Positions 1 through 11,034 of a stretch of DNA of 64,000 nt are shown here, in pieces (within the stretch, counting starts at the first letter, position 1; every line of letters starts with the position of its first letter). The notes under the pieces are model-generated. The model did no database searches and was not told the origin of the DNA. It was given only the letters and a program-made list of their open reading frames with translations. A program made the translations under genes and the position numbers. The stretch is from Cylindrospermum sp. FACHB-282 (GTDB lineage: Bacteria; Cyanobacteriota; Cyanobacteriia; Cyanobacteriales; Nostocaceae), in the NCBI RefSeq assembly GCF_014697195.1, contig NZ_JACJRJ010000022.1, positions 29,571 through 93,570 of the forward strand, read 5' to 3'.

Positions 1-572
1 TCATCCACCTCAAAACCAATCTCTCTTAACAAGCCAGGTAAATCAGTTTTCAACAATTCCCAAGCTGTTTCTGTTTCAAACAACAGTAAAAACAGAGATA
101 CCCCAGGCCAAAAGATCGGATTTGTGGGAGCGTGAAAATCCACAAGTGTAAACACTCCACCCGGCTTCAACACCCGATAAACTTCATTAATGATTTTTCG
201 CAATTGCGCCGGCTGCATTTCGTGTAAAGCCGCGCTGGTATGCACCACATCAAATAGATTATCTGCCAAGGGCATATCTTCAGCAAAAGCTTCCACATAA
301 GTAGCACTAGGGACATTTTGCCGTGCCCTTTGCAAAGACAGGGGTGAAGCATCCAGTCCTGTTACATTTTGTGAATATTTAACTAAAACTTGTGTCGCTT
401 GACCACTGCCGCAACATACATCTAATATCTGAGTATCTGAGTGAATTGTTAAGCCTTGCAAAGCTATTTGGCGAAAACGCCCTTCACCGCCTACAGCTAG
501 GGCGGCTAACCGCGATATTCCATCATATAGCCACTGATAGCGGTAACTCCAATCCCTTAAAATTGTTGCCAT
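1..572 (-). CDS. SAM-dependent methyltransferase (class I), C-terminus cut by window edge
   Basis: Reverse-strand translation from ATG at 572: MATILRDWSYRYQWLYDGISRLAAL...ILDVCCGSGQATQVL...EVYRVLKPGGVFTLVDFHAP; motif I DVCCGSGQ; open to position 1, so absent from the supplied ORF track. Confidence 0.9.
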   Translation of the reverse strand, partial: MATILRDWSYRYQWLYDGISRLAALAVGGEGRFRQIALQGLTIHSDTQILDVCCGSGQATQVLVKYSQNVTGLDASPLSLQRARQNVPSATYVEAFAEDMPLADNLFDVVHTSAALHEMQPAQLRKIINEVYRVLKPGGVFTLVDFHAPTNPIFWPGVSLFLLLFETETAWELLKTDLPGLLREIGFEVD

Positions 573-670
573 TTTATCTTTCCTGTAGATAAAGCTTTAT
601 ATTTAATAAAGATATAGATATATTGTTAACATTAGTAAAAAAGCTGAAAGGTTAGGGGAAAGTAACTGCT

Positions 671-1837
671 ATGGGTCGTGTAGGCGTATTATTACTCAAT
701 CTCGGAGGCCCTGATAAATTAGAAGATGTCGGGCCATTTCTGTATAACCTCTTTTCTGATCCAGAAATTATCCGCCTACCTTTTAGCTGGATGCAAAAGC
801 CCCTAGCTTGGTTGATTGCTACGCGGCGTCAGAAAACATCTCAGGCAAACTATAAGCATATCGGTGGCGGTTCACCACTGCGACGCATCACTGAAGAGCA
901 AGGGGAAGCCCTGAAAGCACAGCTGGGTGCTATGGGTAAAGAAGCCAATATTTACGTTGGTATGCGTTATTGGCATCCTTACACAGAAGAAGCGATCGCA
1001 CTCCTCACCCAAGACAATATCGAAAGCTTGGTAATACTGCCACTGTATCCCCAGTTTTCCATCAGTACCAGTGGTTCCAGTTTCCGGCTTTTAGACAGGC
1101 TTTGGCAAGAAAACCCCAAACTTCAGCCCCTGAAATACACCGTCATTCCCTCCTGGTACAAAGAACCAGGCTACCTCCAGGCAATGGCGGAACTAATCAC
1201 CCAACAACTCAATCAATATCCCAACCCTGATGAGGTGCATATCTTCTTTAGCGCTCATGGTGTTCCCAAAAGCTATGTTGAAGAAGCCGGTGACCCCTAT
1301 CAGCAAGAAATTGAGGAATGTACTGCTCTGATCATGCAAACCCTCAATCGCCCCAATCCCCACACCTTAGCCTATCAAAGTCGCGTTGGCCCAGTAGAAT
1401 GGCTACAACCCTACACAGAGGATGCCCTCAAAGCACTAGGAGCAAAAGGGGTAAAGGATTTGGTAGTCGTACCGATTAGTTTTGTTTCTGAACACATCGA
1501 GACACTACAAGAAATCGATATTGAGTATCGAGAAATAGCCGAAGAAGCAGGAATTCACAACTTCCGTCGCGCAGCTGCTCCCAACACCCATCCGGTATTT
1601 ATTAAAGCACTGGCAGACTTGGTGATTGATTCCCTAGAAAGACCCAGCCTGAAGCTTTCACAAGTTACCCAGATGAAAAAAAGAGTCAAAATGTACCCCC
1701 AAGAGCAATGGGAATGGGGTTTGACTACTAGCGCCGAAGTATGGAATGGTCGGATTGCTATGCTAGGCTTTATAGCCTTAGTAATCGAGTTGGTTACTGG
1801 TCAAGGTTTACTGCACATAATTGGACTGTTGCAATAA
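671..1837 (+). CDS. hemH: Ferrochelatase with C-terminal chlorophyll-binding (CAB/HLIP-like) helix
   Basis: [43 protein letters not shown]-terminal [24 protein letters not shown]. Confidence 0.97.
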   Translation: MGRVGVLLLNLGGPDKLEDVGPFLYNLFSDPEIIRLPFSWMQKPLAWLIATRRQKTSQANYKHIGGGSPLRRITEEQGEALKAQLGAMGKEANIYVGMRYWHPYTEEAIALLTQDNIESLVILPLYPQFSISTSGSSFRLLDRLWQENPKLQPLKYTVIPSWYKEPGYLQAMAELITQQLNQYPNPDEVHIFFSAHGVPKSYVEEAGDPYQQEIEECTALIMQTLNRPNPHTLAYQSRVGPVEWLQPYTEDALKALGAKGVKDLVVVPISFVSEHIETLQEIDIEYREIAEEAGIHNFRRAAAPNTHPVFIKALADLVIDSLERPSLKLSQVTQMKKRVKMYPQEQWEWGLTTSAEVWNGRIAMLGFIALVIELVTGQGLLHIIGLLQ

Positions 1838-1913
1838 ATCACCAGAGAATAGCCGAAGGGCACGGAAGCCACTTGGCTTGACTGGTAATAGAGGCATCGG
1901 GCATTGAGTTATT

Positions 1914-2348
1914 TTAACTGCCAGTCCCATCTCCCCCGAAAATAATTGCTCTCTCTGCCTGTTGAGCCATACTTACCGCTTTGCTTCGCGCTTCGATAAT
2001 TTGACCAATCTCACGCCCCAAGCTTGGTTGGCGTTCAATCATCGTATTTACAGCATCTGAGTAGATCACAAGAACTTGCAAATCGTCAACAGCGCCGACC
2101 GATACCGGACTTGGTTCCCCACTAAATAGTGCCATCTCGCCAAAGAACTCACCACGCAAGATAGTCATTACCGCCAACTCCATGCCCAACTCGTTCGTGA
2201 CGGTGACTAGAGCCTGACCCGCAATGATAATATACAAAGCATTACCAGGCTCGCCCTGTCGGATGACTTTCTCGCCAGCACCGAACTGCTGTAAGATAGT
2301 TCCCTTAGCTAAGTCATCCAAATTTTTTGGCTCTCTAGCTAGAGGCAT
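1914..2348 (-). CDS. Cyclic nucleotide-binding (Crp/cNMP) domain protein
   Basis: GEKVIRQGEPGNALYIIIAGQALVTV...LRGEFFGEMALFSGEPSPVSVGA cNMP fold; no HTH. Confidence 0.85.
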   Translation of the reverse strand: MPLAREPKNLDDLAKGTILQQFGAGEKVIRQGEPGNALYIIIAGQALVTVTNELGMELAVMTILRGEFFGEMALFSGEPSPVSVGAVDDLQVLVIYSDAVNTMIERQPSLGREIGQIIEARSKAVSMAQQAERAIIFGGDGTGS

Positions 2349-2568
2349 AAATTTTCTTGATACTATTTGCCTTATTTCTTTTGATTACTGTCCGTTTGTT
2401 TATTTTGAAAGGACAAAAGGAAATTAGTTATTCGTAATTCGTAATTGAGGGGTAATAATTACAAATTACGAATTATCAATCAGGAATTACTGCCTTACCT
2501 AGCCAGAATTGTGTTTACTAAATCCCACAAAATGTGGTAATTTGGCTAGTGGCTTTCCTGAACGCAAA

Positions 2569-4578
2569 TTATGTTCCTACCTTGGATGCAGCAGAGACAA
2601 CGTTAAGGTTAGCAACTAACCCGTAGGTTGACACATAATCTTCTAACTCTGCTAAATCAACCGTGCCATTTTTATCGGAATCAAGAGTGGCAAAAAGATA
2701 ATCAGTTACGTAGCTCCTGATATCTTCAGAGGAGCGTTCGCCTGTTGTCATATCTTCTATTCGGCCTAAAAGCTCCATAATCTCTTCTCTATTGAGTGCA
2801 TTGCTGCCATCTGTATCCAATTGATGGAAAAGTTTTCTCACATCTTCTGTGGCCATTCTCGAAGAACGCAGTGTTTCTCGCAATAATTCATTCCCAAATG
2901 AATTCATAAACAATATTTGCTCGACGAGTGGTATGCAGAAGAACCCAAGTGCTGCCCAAAAAATTGCATATTTTACGGCTTCGGGATTGGCGGTTGCACT
3001 AACTCCGAGGAAAAGAGCGGCCCAAAGGAAAAAGTTGGGATTAACAAGCAAAATATAAGCATCTCTAGCTTCTGCCTTACTCAGCTTGCCTTTTGTAAAC
3101 ACTGAAGTTAATACCGCAAAGATGCGAATTAAGACAAAGACTAATGTTGCTACTGCCAGTTGTTGCAGACAGGCTAGAGAGCGGTTTGTATCCGTTGAGA
3201 AAAATAAATCGCTGAGGAATGTTGATGGAGTAAACTGAAACCCTGTTGCCAAAGCCATTAAGGCGACAGCAAGCACTCCAATAAATTTCCAGTTCTTACT
3301 ATGGTGGTTTGATTCAACAGGAGATTTGTCACGCCAAAATTGGGCTAAAGCTCCCGGTATTGCCAAACCAACAATGAGAATCACACCAAAAAATATCAGG
3401 CTTGAACTGTTAATTGGTAATTGTTTTGCCAAGCCAAATGTCACAATTAGTGCAACTGGTGCGATGATTGATAACGTCCTTGATAAGATAGCAGACGGAT
3501 AAAGATTACCGCCCCAGAGTACCGATAAAACTGGGGAAGTAAGTGCGGGTGGAACCATCCAAAAAAGCACCCACATAACTTTGTACAAATCTCCGGGACC
3601 TTGATACAAGATTCCAGAAAATATTAAAAGTAGCCCAACTGCCCATCTGGCCAACATCCAGGCGTAGACTATATACTTGACAGTTGAAGTTACTTTGCGT
3701 TTACTCGCTGCAAAGTCAATGTCCAGATAGGTATAAAACGTTGAAGCCGCGAGACAAGCAACGATTATCCCTCGAAATAGCTCTGATGGAATTCCTGCTG
3801 AGGAGGCGCTTATTGTCCTTACCAAGCATCCTAGTAAGAAAGCAGCAGCATAGAGAAAAATTGCCCACATAATAGAAAGATCGTTGATCTCTTTCCGCAG
3901 GGAAGCAGCACCACCCGATTCTTTATCACGAAACTTGACTAACTCCTCTCCACTGAGAGCTTTACCGTTAGGGAGTTTCAGGTGTTTATAAGCAGTTGGT
4001 GGTAAATCACTTAAATAAAGTGCTAAAGGCTCCAATACATATTGGTGGCACACAACTAAAACAGTTTCACCCCGTTTTAAGTGAGGTACAACCCGCTCCT
4101 CATAGAAAGAAGCCGCGCGTCCGTAAACTTGTGAAATCTTCTCTCCAGCCGGGGGTGCTTCGTTATGGGAATGCAACATTTCCTCAAAACCTTCGTAGCC
4201 AAGGGCAAGACGAAGCAGATTTAGATTACGACCGGCAAAAATGCCAAAGGATTTCTCGCTAATCCGATGGTCTATCTGAACAGGAATATCGGTTGACTTC
4301 AATGCCTCACTTTCAGCCAGGGCAATTTCACAAGTTTGCCGCGCACGTCTCATGTGAGAGACGTATACTGCATCAAACTTAACACCTTTTTTCTTAATAT
4401 CAACACCTGCACGGCGTGCCTGCAACCTACCAAATGCGGTCAGGTCAACATCCAGTACTCCTGCAAAAATGTTGCGTTCGTTGCTGGTGCTCTCACCATG
4501 CCGAATAAAGTACGCACATCCAGGATAATCATCCTTTTGTGCAATAGAGGCGTTGGCAGAATTATTAGTTTTTACCAC
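2569..4578 (-). CDS. Histidine phosphatase - polytopic membrane - tandem EF-hand fusion protein
   Basis: N-term FIRHGESTSNERNIFAGVLDVDLTAFGRLQARRAG (RHG phosphatase signature); about ten hydrophobic segments; C-term DTDGSNALNREE and DSDKNGTVDLAE EF-hand loops. Confidence 0.85.
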   Translation of the reverse strand: MVKTNNSANASIAQKDDYPGCAYFIRHGESTSNERNIFAGVLDVDLTAFGRLQARRAGVDIKKKGVKFDAVYVSHMRRARQTCEIALAESEALKSTDIPVQIDHRISEKSFGIFAGRNLNLLRLALGYEGFEEMLHSHNEAPPAGEKISQVYGRAASFYEERVVPHLKRGETVLVVCHQYVLEPLALYLSDLPPTAYKHLKLPNGKALSGEELVKFRDKESGGAASLRKEINDLSIMWAIFLYAAAFLLGCLVRTISASSAGIPSELFRGIIVACLAASTFYTYLDIDFAASKRKVTSTVKYIVYAWMLARWAVGLLLIFSGILYQGPGDLYKVMWVLFWMVPPALTSPVLSVLWGGNLYPSAILSRTLSIIAPVALIVTFGLAKQLPINSSSLIFFGVILIVGLAIPGALAQFWRDKSPVESNHHSKNWKFIGVLAVALMALATGFQFTPSTFLSDLFFSTDTNRSLACLQQLAVATLVFVLIRIFAVLTSVFTKGKLSKAEARDAYILLVNPNFFLWAALFLGVSATANPEAVKYAIFWAALGFFCIPLVEQILFMNSFGNELLRETLRSSRMATEDVRKLFHQLDTDGSNALNREEIMELLGRIEDMTTGERSSEDIRSYVTDYLFATLDSDKNGTVDLAELEDYVSTYGLVANLNVVSAASKVGT

Positions 4579-4862
4579 AAATTTTAAGCGTTTTTAATCT
4601 AAGCTATTTTAAAGTACAATAAGGCTAAATAACTAATTTATCAATAGGTCTTTCAGTGAGCTTTTATAAGTTAAGTAAGGATTTAATAAATTTTAAAAAA
4701 TAGGGAAACACTGACTACAGCTATCAGATAACTGATAGCTTTGCTGTATTAGGTACTATGTCTTCAAAGCTGACGGCAAAGAAAGAAATTTGTTTGCATA
4801 TATTTTTTCAGGGAATTTACTTTCTATTTTTTGGGTGAACTAATGGTATGATATCCACTTTT

Positions 4863-4893
4863 TGTAGAGACGCGACACCCAAGCGTCTCTACA
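4863..4893. repeat. Palindromic intergenic repeat (TGTAGAGACG...CGTCTCTACA)
   Basis: Perfect 10 bp inverted repeat flanking an 11 nt spacer. Confidence 0.7.
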
Positions 4894-5277
4894 ATGTCTT
4901 TACGTCTTATATCCTGTGTAGACTAGGGGCAAGATGGTAGAAGAAAGTTTAGCGATGTTTCGGATCGGCAACAAGAACAGGACTTGCGCAAAAATCGCCA
5001 AAAAGCTTAATTTATCGAACCCGAACAGCGTGCGGTCGGCATACCGCCAAGGCGAGGCAGTGTGTTGCTCTGCTTCGAGACCTTGTAGCAACTGCCGTGC
5101 CAAGAACGCCAAAAATTCGTGGAATGTGCGTAAATCCTAAAAAAATGGAACCGCTTTCAGGAAATGGTCAAGTCAAATGGAACTTACGCCTCAGTCCTAT
5201 TGAAGCAGTTAATTAATTCCTAAAGCGTTTTTTTGATTAATGCAGAATAAATCCTCGTGTCTTCAGACCGGAAAAGC

Positions 5278-5826
5278 TTAATTTTTCCTTCTACCTCTGT
5301 GAGACCACTCATACCACTGCTTGGCACTGCGAACTGCAAACCAAAGGAGGATTAAAGCAATTAATCCTCCTTGCCAGGGAGCATCAAAGGCAAAAAGTAC
5401 TAAAGCTATACACAAGGTATCTTGCAGAAAGACTGCCCACAACGGTAAGCCACGCAAGCGATAGAACCAACCAATTTGCACTAGCTGGAGTACAAAGGCT
5501 AACAAACCACCAATAGAGGCAATTAGCCAGTTTGGTGTTGACGTTGCTGAAGCTACTGCTAACCCCATGATCGCCCCAACAAGAGGAGACAATAGTAATT
5601 GAACCACTTGTAGGAGTCTTTGTCCTAGTAGCCTTTTGGATGCAAATAGCTCAAACACCGACCAACTAGTGAGTGACCATAGCAAAACATGGGGGGAAAT
5701 GTGAGATAATAACGGGACTTCTGACCAGAGGTTACTGCCCTGCAACAGTCCAATGATTAGCAAGGGCATACCTATTCTCATTCCTGCTGCTGCTGAAGCA
5801 GATAGTGTGGCGAGGATTTCTATCAT
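5278..5826 (-). CDS. DUF4126-like integral membrane protein
   Basis: 182 aa, IEILATLSASAAAGMRIGMPLLIIGLLQG, multiple TM segments. Confidence 0.65.
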   Translation of the reverse strand: MIEILATLSASAAAGMRIGMPLLIIGLLQGSNLWSEVPLLSHISPHVLLWSLTSWSVFELFASKRLLGQRLLQVVQLLLSPLVGAIMGLAVASATSTPNWLIASIGGLLAFVLQLVQIGWFYRLRGLPLWAVFLQDTLCIALVLFAFDAPWQGGLIALILLWFAVRSAKQWYEWSHRGRRKN

Positions 5827-6194
5827 CAGAGTATCTAAGGCATGACTAAATAAGCAACTGGTCGTTATTTAAACGAAGGTTTGCCCGTCATAGTGTCCGA
5901 ACCATACTAAAATTATTCTGCATTCCCATAGTAAATAATGTTGGTATTAAGTAAGTATGCAAAAAAAACAAACTATATTAAGGAAAGTAACAAATGTTCA
6001 AACTAGGTCGTAGTGAGGGCTTTAGCCATCAAAGTAGGGCACAGAGCCGCTTACTACAAACCTTTAATTATTTACGTTGCTCTACTTAATATATATATAT
6101 TAATGTTGTACTACATATATTTGAGTTTTGGGAAGAGCTAATAGGTAATGGGTAATGAGTAATGGGTGCAAAAATTACCAATTACCCATTAGTT

Positions 6195-7490
6195 TTAAAT
6201 GCCCAAACGTTGGTAAACCTGTTCTAAATACCTGAGATGGTTCTGTGGGTCAAAACAGTTCTCAATTTCAGCAGGTGACAATTTTTGAAGAACACGAGGA
6301 TCTTTGCTAATCAAATCGTGGAAATTGCCTTCTGGCTTGTTCCAAGCAGCGTGAGCGTTTTCTTGGACGATCGCATAAGCTTCTTCACGATTGCTGCCTT
6401 TGTCTACCAAGGCGAGTAGTACTTTCTGGCTGAAGACAACGCCTCCATAACAGTTGAGATTCCGTTCCATGTTCTGGGGATAGACCAGGAGGTTTTTCAC
6501 CAGATCAATTGTCTCTAAAATCATAAAGTGTGTTAAAATGCAAGCATCTGGTAAAACTACTCGTTCTACAGAACTGTGGGAAATATCCCGCTCATGCCAT
6601 AAAGCAACGTTTTCTAAAGCTGCGCCGGCATGACTTCTCACAAGTCGCGCCATTCCCGTTAGTCGTTCTGAACGGATGGGGTTACGTTTGTGGGGCATGG
6701 CACTGGAGCCTTTTTGACCTTTGGCGAAGAATTCTTCTACTTCCAAAACGTCTGTTTTTTGCAGATTGCGAATTTCTACCGCAAAGCGTTCGATAGATGC
6801 TGCTAATAAGGCTAATTGTTGCACGTAGTCGGCATGGCGATCGCGAGAAATAACTTGTGTGGAAGCGGTATCGGCTTGGAGACCGAGTTTTTCGCAAGCG
6901 ATCGCTTCTACACGGGGTTCAATATTGGCATAAGTTCCCACAGCGCCAGAAATCTTCCCCACAGCAATGTTTACCCGGAGAATTCGCAACCGTTCTTGGT
7001 GTCGCAACACTTCCGCCAACCACCCAGCCAGCTTAAAACCAAAGGTAATCGGTTCTGCATGAATCCCATGCGATCGCCCAATCATCACTGTCTGCCGATG
7101 TTCCCGTGCCTTGTGGCGAATTACCTGAATCAAATCTTCTAGGCGTTGCGCTAACACATCCAAACTAGCAACCAATTGCAGCGCTAACGCCGTATCCAGC
7201 ACATCCGAACTAGTTAAACCCAGGTGAATATAGCGACCCGCATCGCCTACATATTCATTGACGTTTGTCAAAAAAGCGATCACATCATGACGGACTTCAG
7301 CCTCTATTTCCAGCACCCGCTGTGGGTCAAAATTCGCCTTTGCCTTAATTTCCTCAACCGCACCAGAGGGAATGTAACCCAACTCAGCCTGAGCTTCGCA
7401 AACAGCGATTTCCACTTGCAGCCAGGTTTTTAGCTTATAGGCTTCGCTCCACAGATTGCCCATTTCGGGCAAAGTATAACGCTCAATCAC
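6195..7490 (-). CDS. purB: Adenylosuccinate lyase
   Basis: MIERYTLPEMGNLWSEAYKLKTWLQVEIAVCEAQAELG; signature GSSAMPHKRNPI. Confidence 0.98.
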   Translation of the reverse strand: MIERYTLPEMGNLWSEAYKLKTWLQVEIAVCEAQAELGYIPSGAVEEIKAKANFDPQRVLEIEAEVRHDVIAFLTNVNEYVGDAGRYIHLGLTSSDVLDTALALQLVASLDVLAQRLEDLIQVIRHKAREHRQTVMIGRSHGIHAEPITFGFKLAGWLAEVLRHQERLRILRVNIAVGKISGAVGTYANIEPRVEAIACEKLGLQADTASTQVISRDRHADYVQQLALLAASIERFAVEIRNLQKTDVLEVEEFFAKGQKGSSAMPHKRNPIRSERLTGMARLVRSHAGAALENVALWHERDISHSSVERVVLPDACILTHFMILETIDLVKNLLVYPQNMERNLNCYGGVVFSQKVLLALVDKGSNREEAYAIVQENAHAAWNKPEGNFHDLISKDPRVLQKLSPAEIENCFDPQNHLRYLEQVYQRLGI

Positions 7491-7978
7491 GGTCTGGCAC
7501 AGAATACAACCGTCATATTTTACAGTTTAATTAGCATATATCATTTTTTAATCGCCTTTTTGTTCAGCAATGGAACTAGCCTTTGACACTCTCCGACCGT
7601 CGGATTTAAACCCCGACTGAAACACAAGCTACATGTAGATGTATGCCCTTGGCGTTCCCCTAGGGTAGCTGATAACGGTTAAGGCGATGGTTTACCCTGA
7701 TCAATCAACCCACACCATGAAAGCGAACTGTTATTAACAGCATATATAAAGTTATACGTCTTGGTTCATCAACTTTTTTAGAGATTTTATGAAGTAATTT
7801 CCTAAAATTTTCCTAGCTGTAAAGTATTGATGAATTAATCTGCGGCAGACATCTGGAATATTTTATGTAGAATTACTTATACAAAACATATCTTATAGAA
7901 AAAAAATCGTTATCATCACTGTAGAAAATATTAATAGTATGGTGGAAGCTAGAGGTAGGCATCTACCATAAGACACAA

Positions 7979-8419
7979 ATGTTAAATCTAGAATTTTTTG
8001 CTGCTGTTGATGGTATGGCTCAATTATGGGCTGCTGATGGACAATTCTTGGGCGTAATATCGAGCGATCAAAATAATCCATACTCCATCAATAATCTTCA
8101 TGGAGACTACGGTAGTTCTAATGGAATCTACAGCATCCGCAACTCTGCTGGATTATATGGTAACACTTCTGGGATATATAGCCCCTATAATACTAACTGC
8201 CTTCATCCTCCCATTTTTTACTACGATGGGCAAGCAGTTTTAGTTGTCACTAAAAATCTCTCTCTGGAAAAACAGGTGCATGGCTTGATTCTTATTGACC
8301 CTGATTTACTGTTAGCAGTATATGGAAATCTCTCCAATTTTGAGTCAAAAATTGGCCGATATCAACCAGTAGAAAAGAGACAATTTTTTAACTCCACATT
8401 CTCACCCGCCGCTTCCTAA
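7979..8419 (+). CDS. Conserved hypothetical protein with GIYS/GLYGN-type internal repeats
   Basis: 146 aa ORF; AQLWAADGQFLGVISSDQ and repeats GSSNGIYSIRNSAGLYGNTSGIYSPYN. Confidence 0.6.
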   Translation: MLNLEFFAAVDGMAQLWAADGQFLGVISSDQNNPYSINNLHGDYGSSNGIYSIRNSAGLYGNTSGIYSPYNTNCLHPPIFYYDGQAVLVVTKNLSLEKQVHGLILIDPDLLLAVYGNLSNFESKIGRYQPVEKRQFFNSTFSPAAS

Positions 8420-9292
8420 ATTACCAGTGAATCAAAATTTTGAGACCTTTAAAACTGAGTGATTGGCGCTGAACCAGCGTGGCATTCGGCTGTAAGCTGT
8501 AACTCTGAATTAAAAACTAGGTGCTAGAATTCACGACATTCTATCTAGAGTTGGATACTGAATTGCCGCCGCCTCATGGTAGGATGGGGTTGCATTTCAT
8601 ACTCTGCTTCTAAATATGTAATAGTTCGCGCAATGCCTAAAAATCAAAATGCGCTCGCTAGACAATAATCTAAAAATTGGTGAAGGCGATGGCGCAAAGC
8701 GTCCACCGGAAATGAACGCACAGATAATTTTAAAAAATAAGGCTTTATTTCCCGACCCAGTTTAATGCCTAAGTTTTTTGTATAAAAAATAACCTCAACT
8801 TCTGGTTGTGAAGAGCGCTTAAGCAAAAAGGAGAGCAGCATACTCAGAAGGTCAATCATCAAGAAGCAAATAATAAGGGCAGCTAATTACACAACCAATT
8901 AGGCGATCGCTTCTGAACATAACCAATTTGATATGTATTCCTTAACTTTTGCTTAATGACTAAGGGTTAAAATTCATTGCGTCCATGAACTTTAATAATT
9001 TGCGTAACATTGAAAATGTGTTCACCTAGCGTGCCGGAGGCAATCACTTAATTATTGACAATCAACCTAAACTATTCAAAAAAAACCTACAGCACTTTTC
9101 ATATTAACGAAAAATATGAAAGAGGTATATAACCCCGCACTTCTGAAAATTATATCTATTTGACAGTACTAAAAATTGTTGTAACATTTTGCATAATGCA
9201 AAGATTTGCGAACCCATTGTGGGAAAACTACCTTTAGCAGTACCACAAATTATACCGAGCATAAATATTACCTTTTGGTCAAGGATTGAAAG

Positions 9293-10702
9293 ATGCTGGC
9301 TATGCATAGCATTAAAAATGCTGATGATCTGGATCTGCAACTAGAGTCAACTTTGCAGGAAGTACCAGTTTGGGCGGTTCAAATCGAGATAGATCGTCCA
9401 GGGAATGAATTAGCTACACTCTTTGAGCAAGAGCCTTTATTACCAGGAATTATCCTGACTAGGAATCAGCAATATCAGGGAATGATTTCACGGCGGATAT
9501 TTTTTGAGCAAATGAGCCGTCCCTACGGTTTGGGGCTATTTGCTGGACGACCTATCGAAAGTCTTTACAATTTTCTTCAGCCAAAAGTATTTGTATTTGC
9601 TGAGGACACGCCTATTGTAGAAGCGGCTCAGGTAGCACTGGAGAGATCGCCACAACTTGTCTATGAGCCAATTTTAGTAAAAACTAAGTCCTTCAAACAT
9701 GGACTAGTTGATTTTCATCAGTTACTTTTAGCCTATTCTCAAATTCAAGTTTTAACACGTGCTCAACTAGAGAAACAAGAGGAAAAAACCAGAATAGCTA
9801 GGGCAGGTTTTCGTGAACTTCAGCATAACTATACCCGATTACTACAGAATGAAAAAATGGCTGCATTGGGACAACTTGTAGCTGGTATTGCACACGAAAT
9901 CAATAATCCTATTAGTTTTATTTACGGCAATCTTTCCTACGCTACTCAATACGTTCAAGACCTGGTATACCTGCTGCAATGCTACCAGCAGCAGTATCCT
10001 AATGCTTATGTGGCAATGCAAGCTGAAATGAAGGGAATTGAACTGGACTTTATTATAGAAGACTTACCCAAATTGTTATCTTCTATGATGGTCGGTGCTA
10101 ATAGAATACATGAAATTGTCTTATCCCTGCGTAACTTTTCGCGCCTAGATGAAGCTGAATTTAAATCGGTTGATATTCACGAGGGTATTGACAACACATT
10201 AATAATTTTACAAAATCGTCTAAAATATCAACCTGATCGCCCAGAGATTAAGGTCTTTAAAGAATACGGTAATCTTCCCTTGGTGGAGTGCTACGCTGGG
10301 CAACTCAATCAGGTATTTATGAATATTTTGGCAAATGCTATTGATGCTCTTTCTGAGAGTTATCAGTTATCAGTTATCTGTTTTGATTTTGCTCCTGTAA
10401 CTCCAAAGCCGCTGACGATTCACATCCGGACTGAAGTCACTGATGACAATCACATTATTATTCACATTATCGATAATGGGCCAGGAATACCGGAGAGTAT
10501 TCAAAAGCGCTTATTTGACCCTTTCTTCACCACCAAAAGTGTTGGTAAAGGGACAGGATTGGGTTTATCTATCAGCTATCAAATTATAGTCGAAAAGCAC
10601 GGTGGTCAACTGAACTGTATATCTACTCAGGGAAAAGGGGCTGAGTTTATAATTAAAATTCCAGTAAGACCTGAAAGTAAAAATCAACAACTGCTCCCAT
10701 AG
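9293..10702 (+). CDS. Sensor histidine kinase with divergent N-terminal (CBS-like) sensory region
   Basis: H-box MAALGQLVAGIAHEINNPISFIYGNL; N box, G1 DNGPGIPESIQKRLFDPFFTTK and G2 GKGTGLGLSISYQIIVEKHGG. Confidence 0.92.
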   Translation: MLAMHSIKNADDLDLQLESTLQEVPVWAVQIEIDRPGNELATLFEQEPLLPGIILTRNQQYQGMISRRIFFEQMSRPYGLGLFAGRPIESLYNFLQPKVFVFAEDTPIVEAAQVALERSPQLVYEPILVKTKSFKHGLVDFHQLLLAYSQIQVLTRAQLEKQEEKTRIARAGFRELQHNYTRLLQNEKMAALGQLVAGIAHEINNPISFIYGNLSYATQYVQDLVYLLQCYQQQYPNAYVAMQAEMKGIELDFIIEDLPKLLSSMMVGANRIHEIVLSLRNFSRLDEAEFKSVDIHEGIDNTLIILQNRLKYQPDRPEIKVFKEYGNLPLVECYAGQLNQVFMNILANAIDALSESYQLSVICFDFAPVTPKPLTIHIRTEVTDDNHIIIHIIDNGPGIPESIQKRLFDPFFTTKSVGKGTGLGLSISYQIIVEKHGGQLNCISTQGKGAEFIIKIPVRPESKNQQLLP

Positions 10703-11034
10703 ATATTTTATTTGCATGATTGTCAATAAACCTACATAAGAGGCAAAAAATGCAAAAGCTTGGGAGGATAAGCTGTTCCCAATTTAAATTGTATATTCTG
10801 GGCAGGCTTTAGCGTAGCGGCACGTAGCGCGACGCCTACCCTATAATAAATGTATAATTTCACACTATACAAACTATATCTGGTTTAGCTTATTTTCCAG
10901 GACTATTTCATTATTTATTAATACAAACAATACCGTAGCCGTAGATCCACGAGAAATAAATAATTGATTTTAATTCTTGATAGATTTCTAGTAAAAGATA
11001 TGTTAAGATGCCAAATCTCTAAAGTAAGATTTCT

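Noticed and set aside
167-592. ORFs 167..352(-) and 392..592(+)
   Set aside because: Out of frame/antisense with the clear methyltransferase frame that runs off the window edge.
4900-5140. Overlapping ORFs 4900..5112(-) and 4934..5140(+)
   Set aside because: No recognisable domain on either strand; next to a palindromic repeat and probably non-coding or decayed sequence.
8644-8862. 72-aa minus-strand ORF
   Set aside because: No recognisable family, weak context; cannot be supported as a gene.
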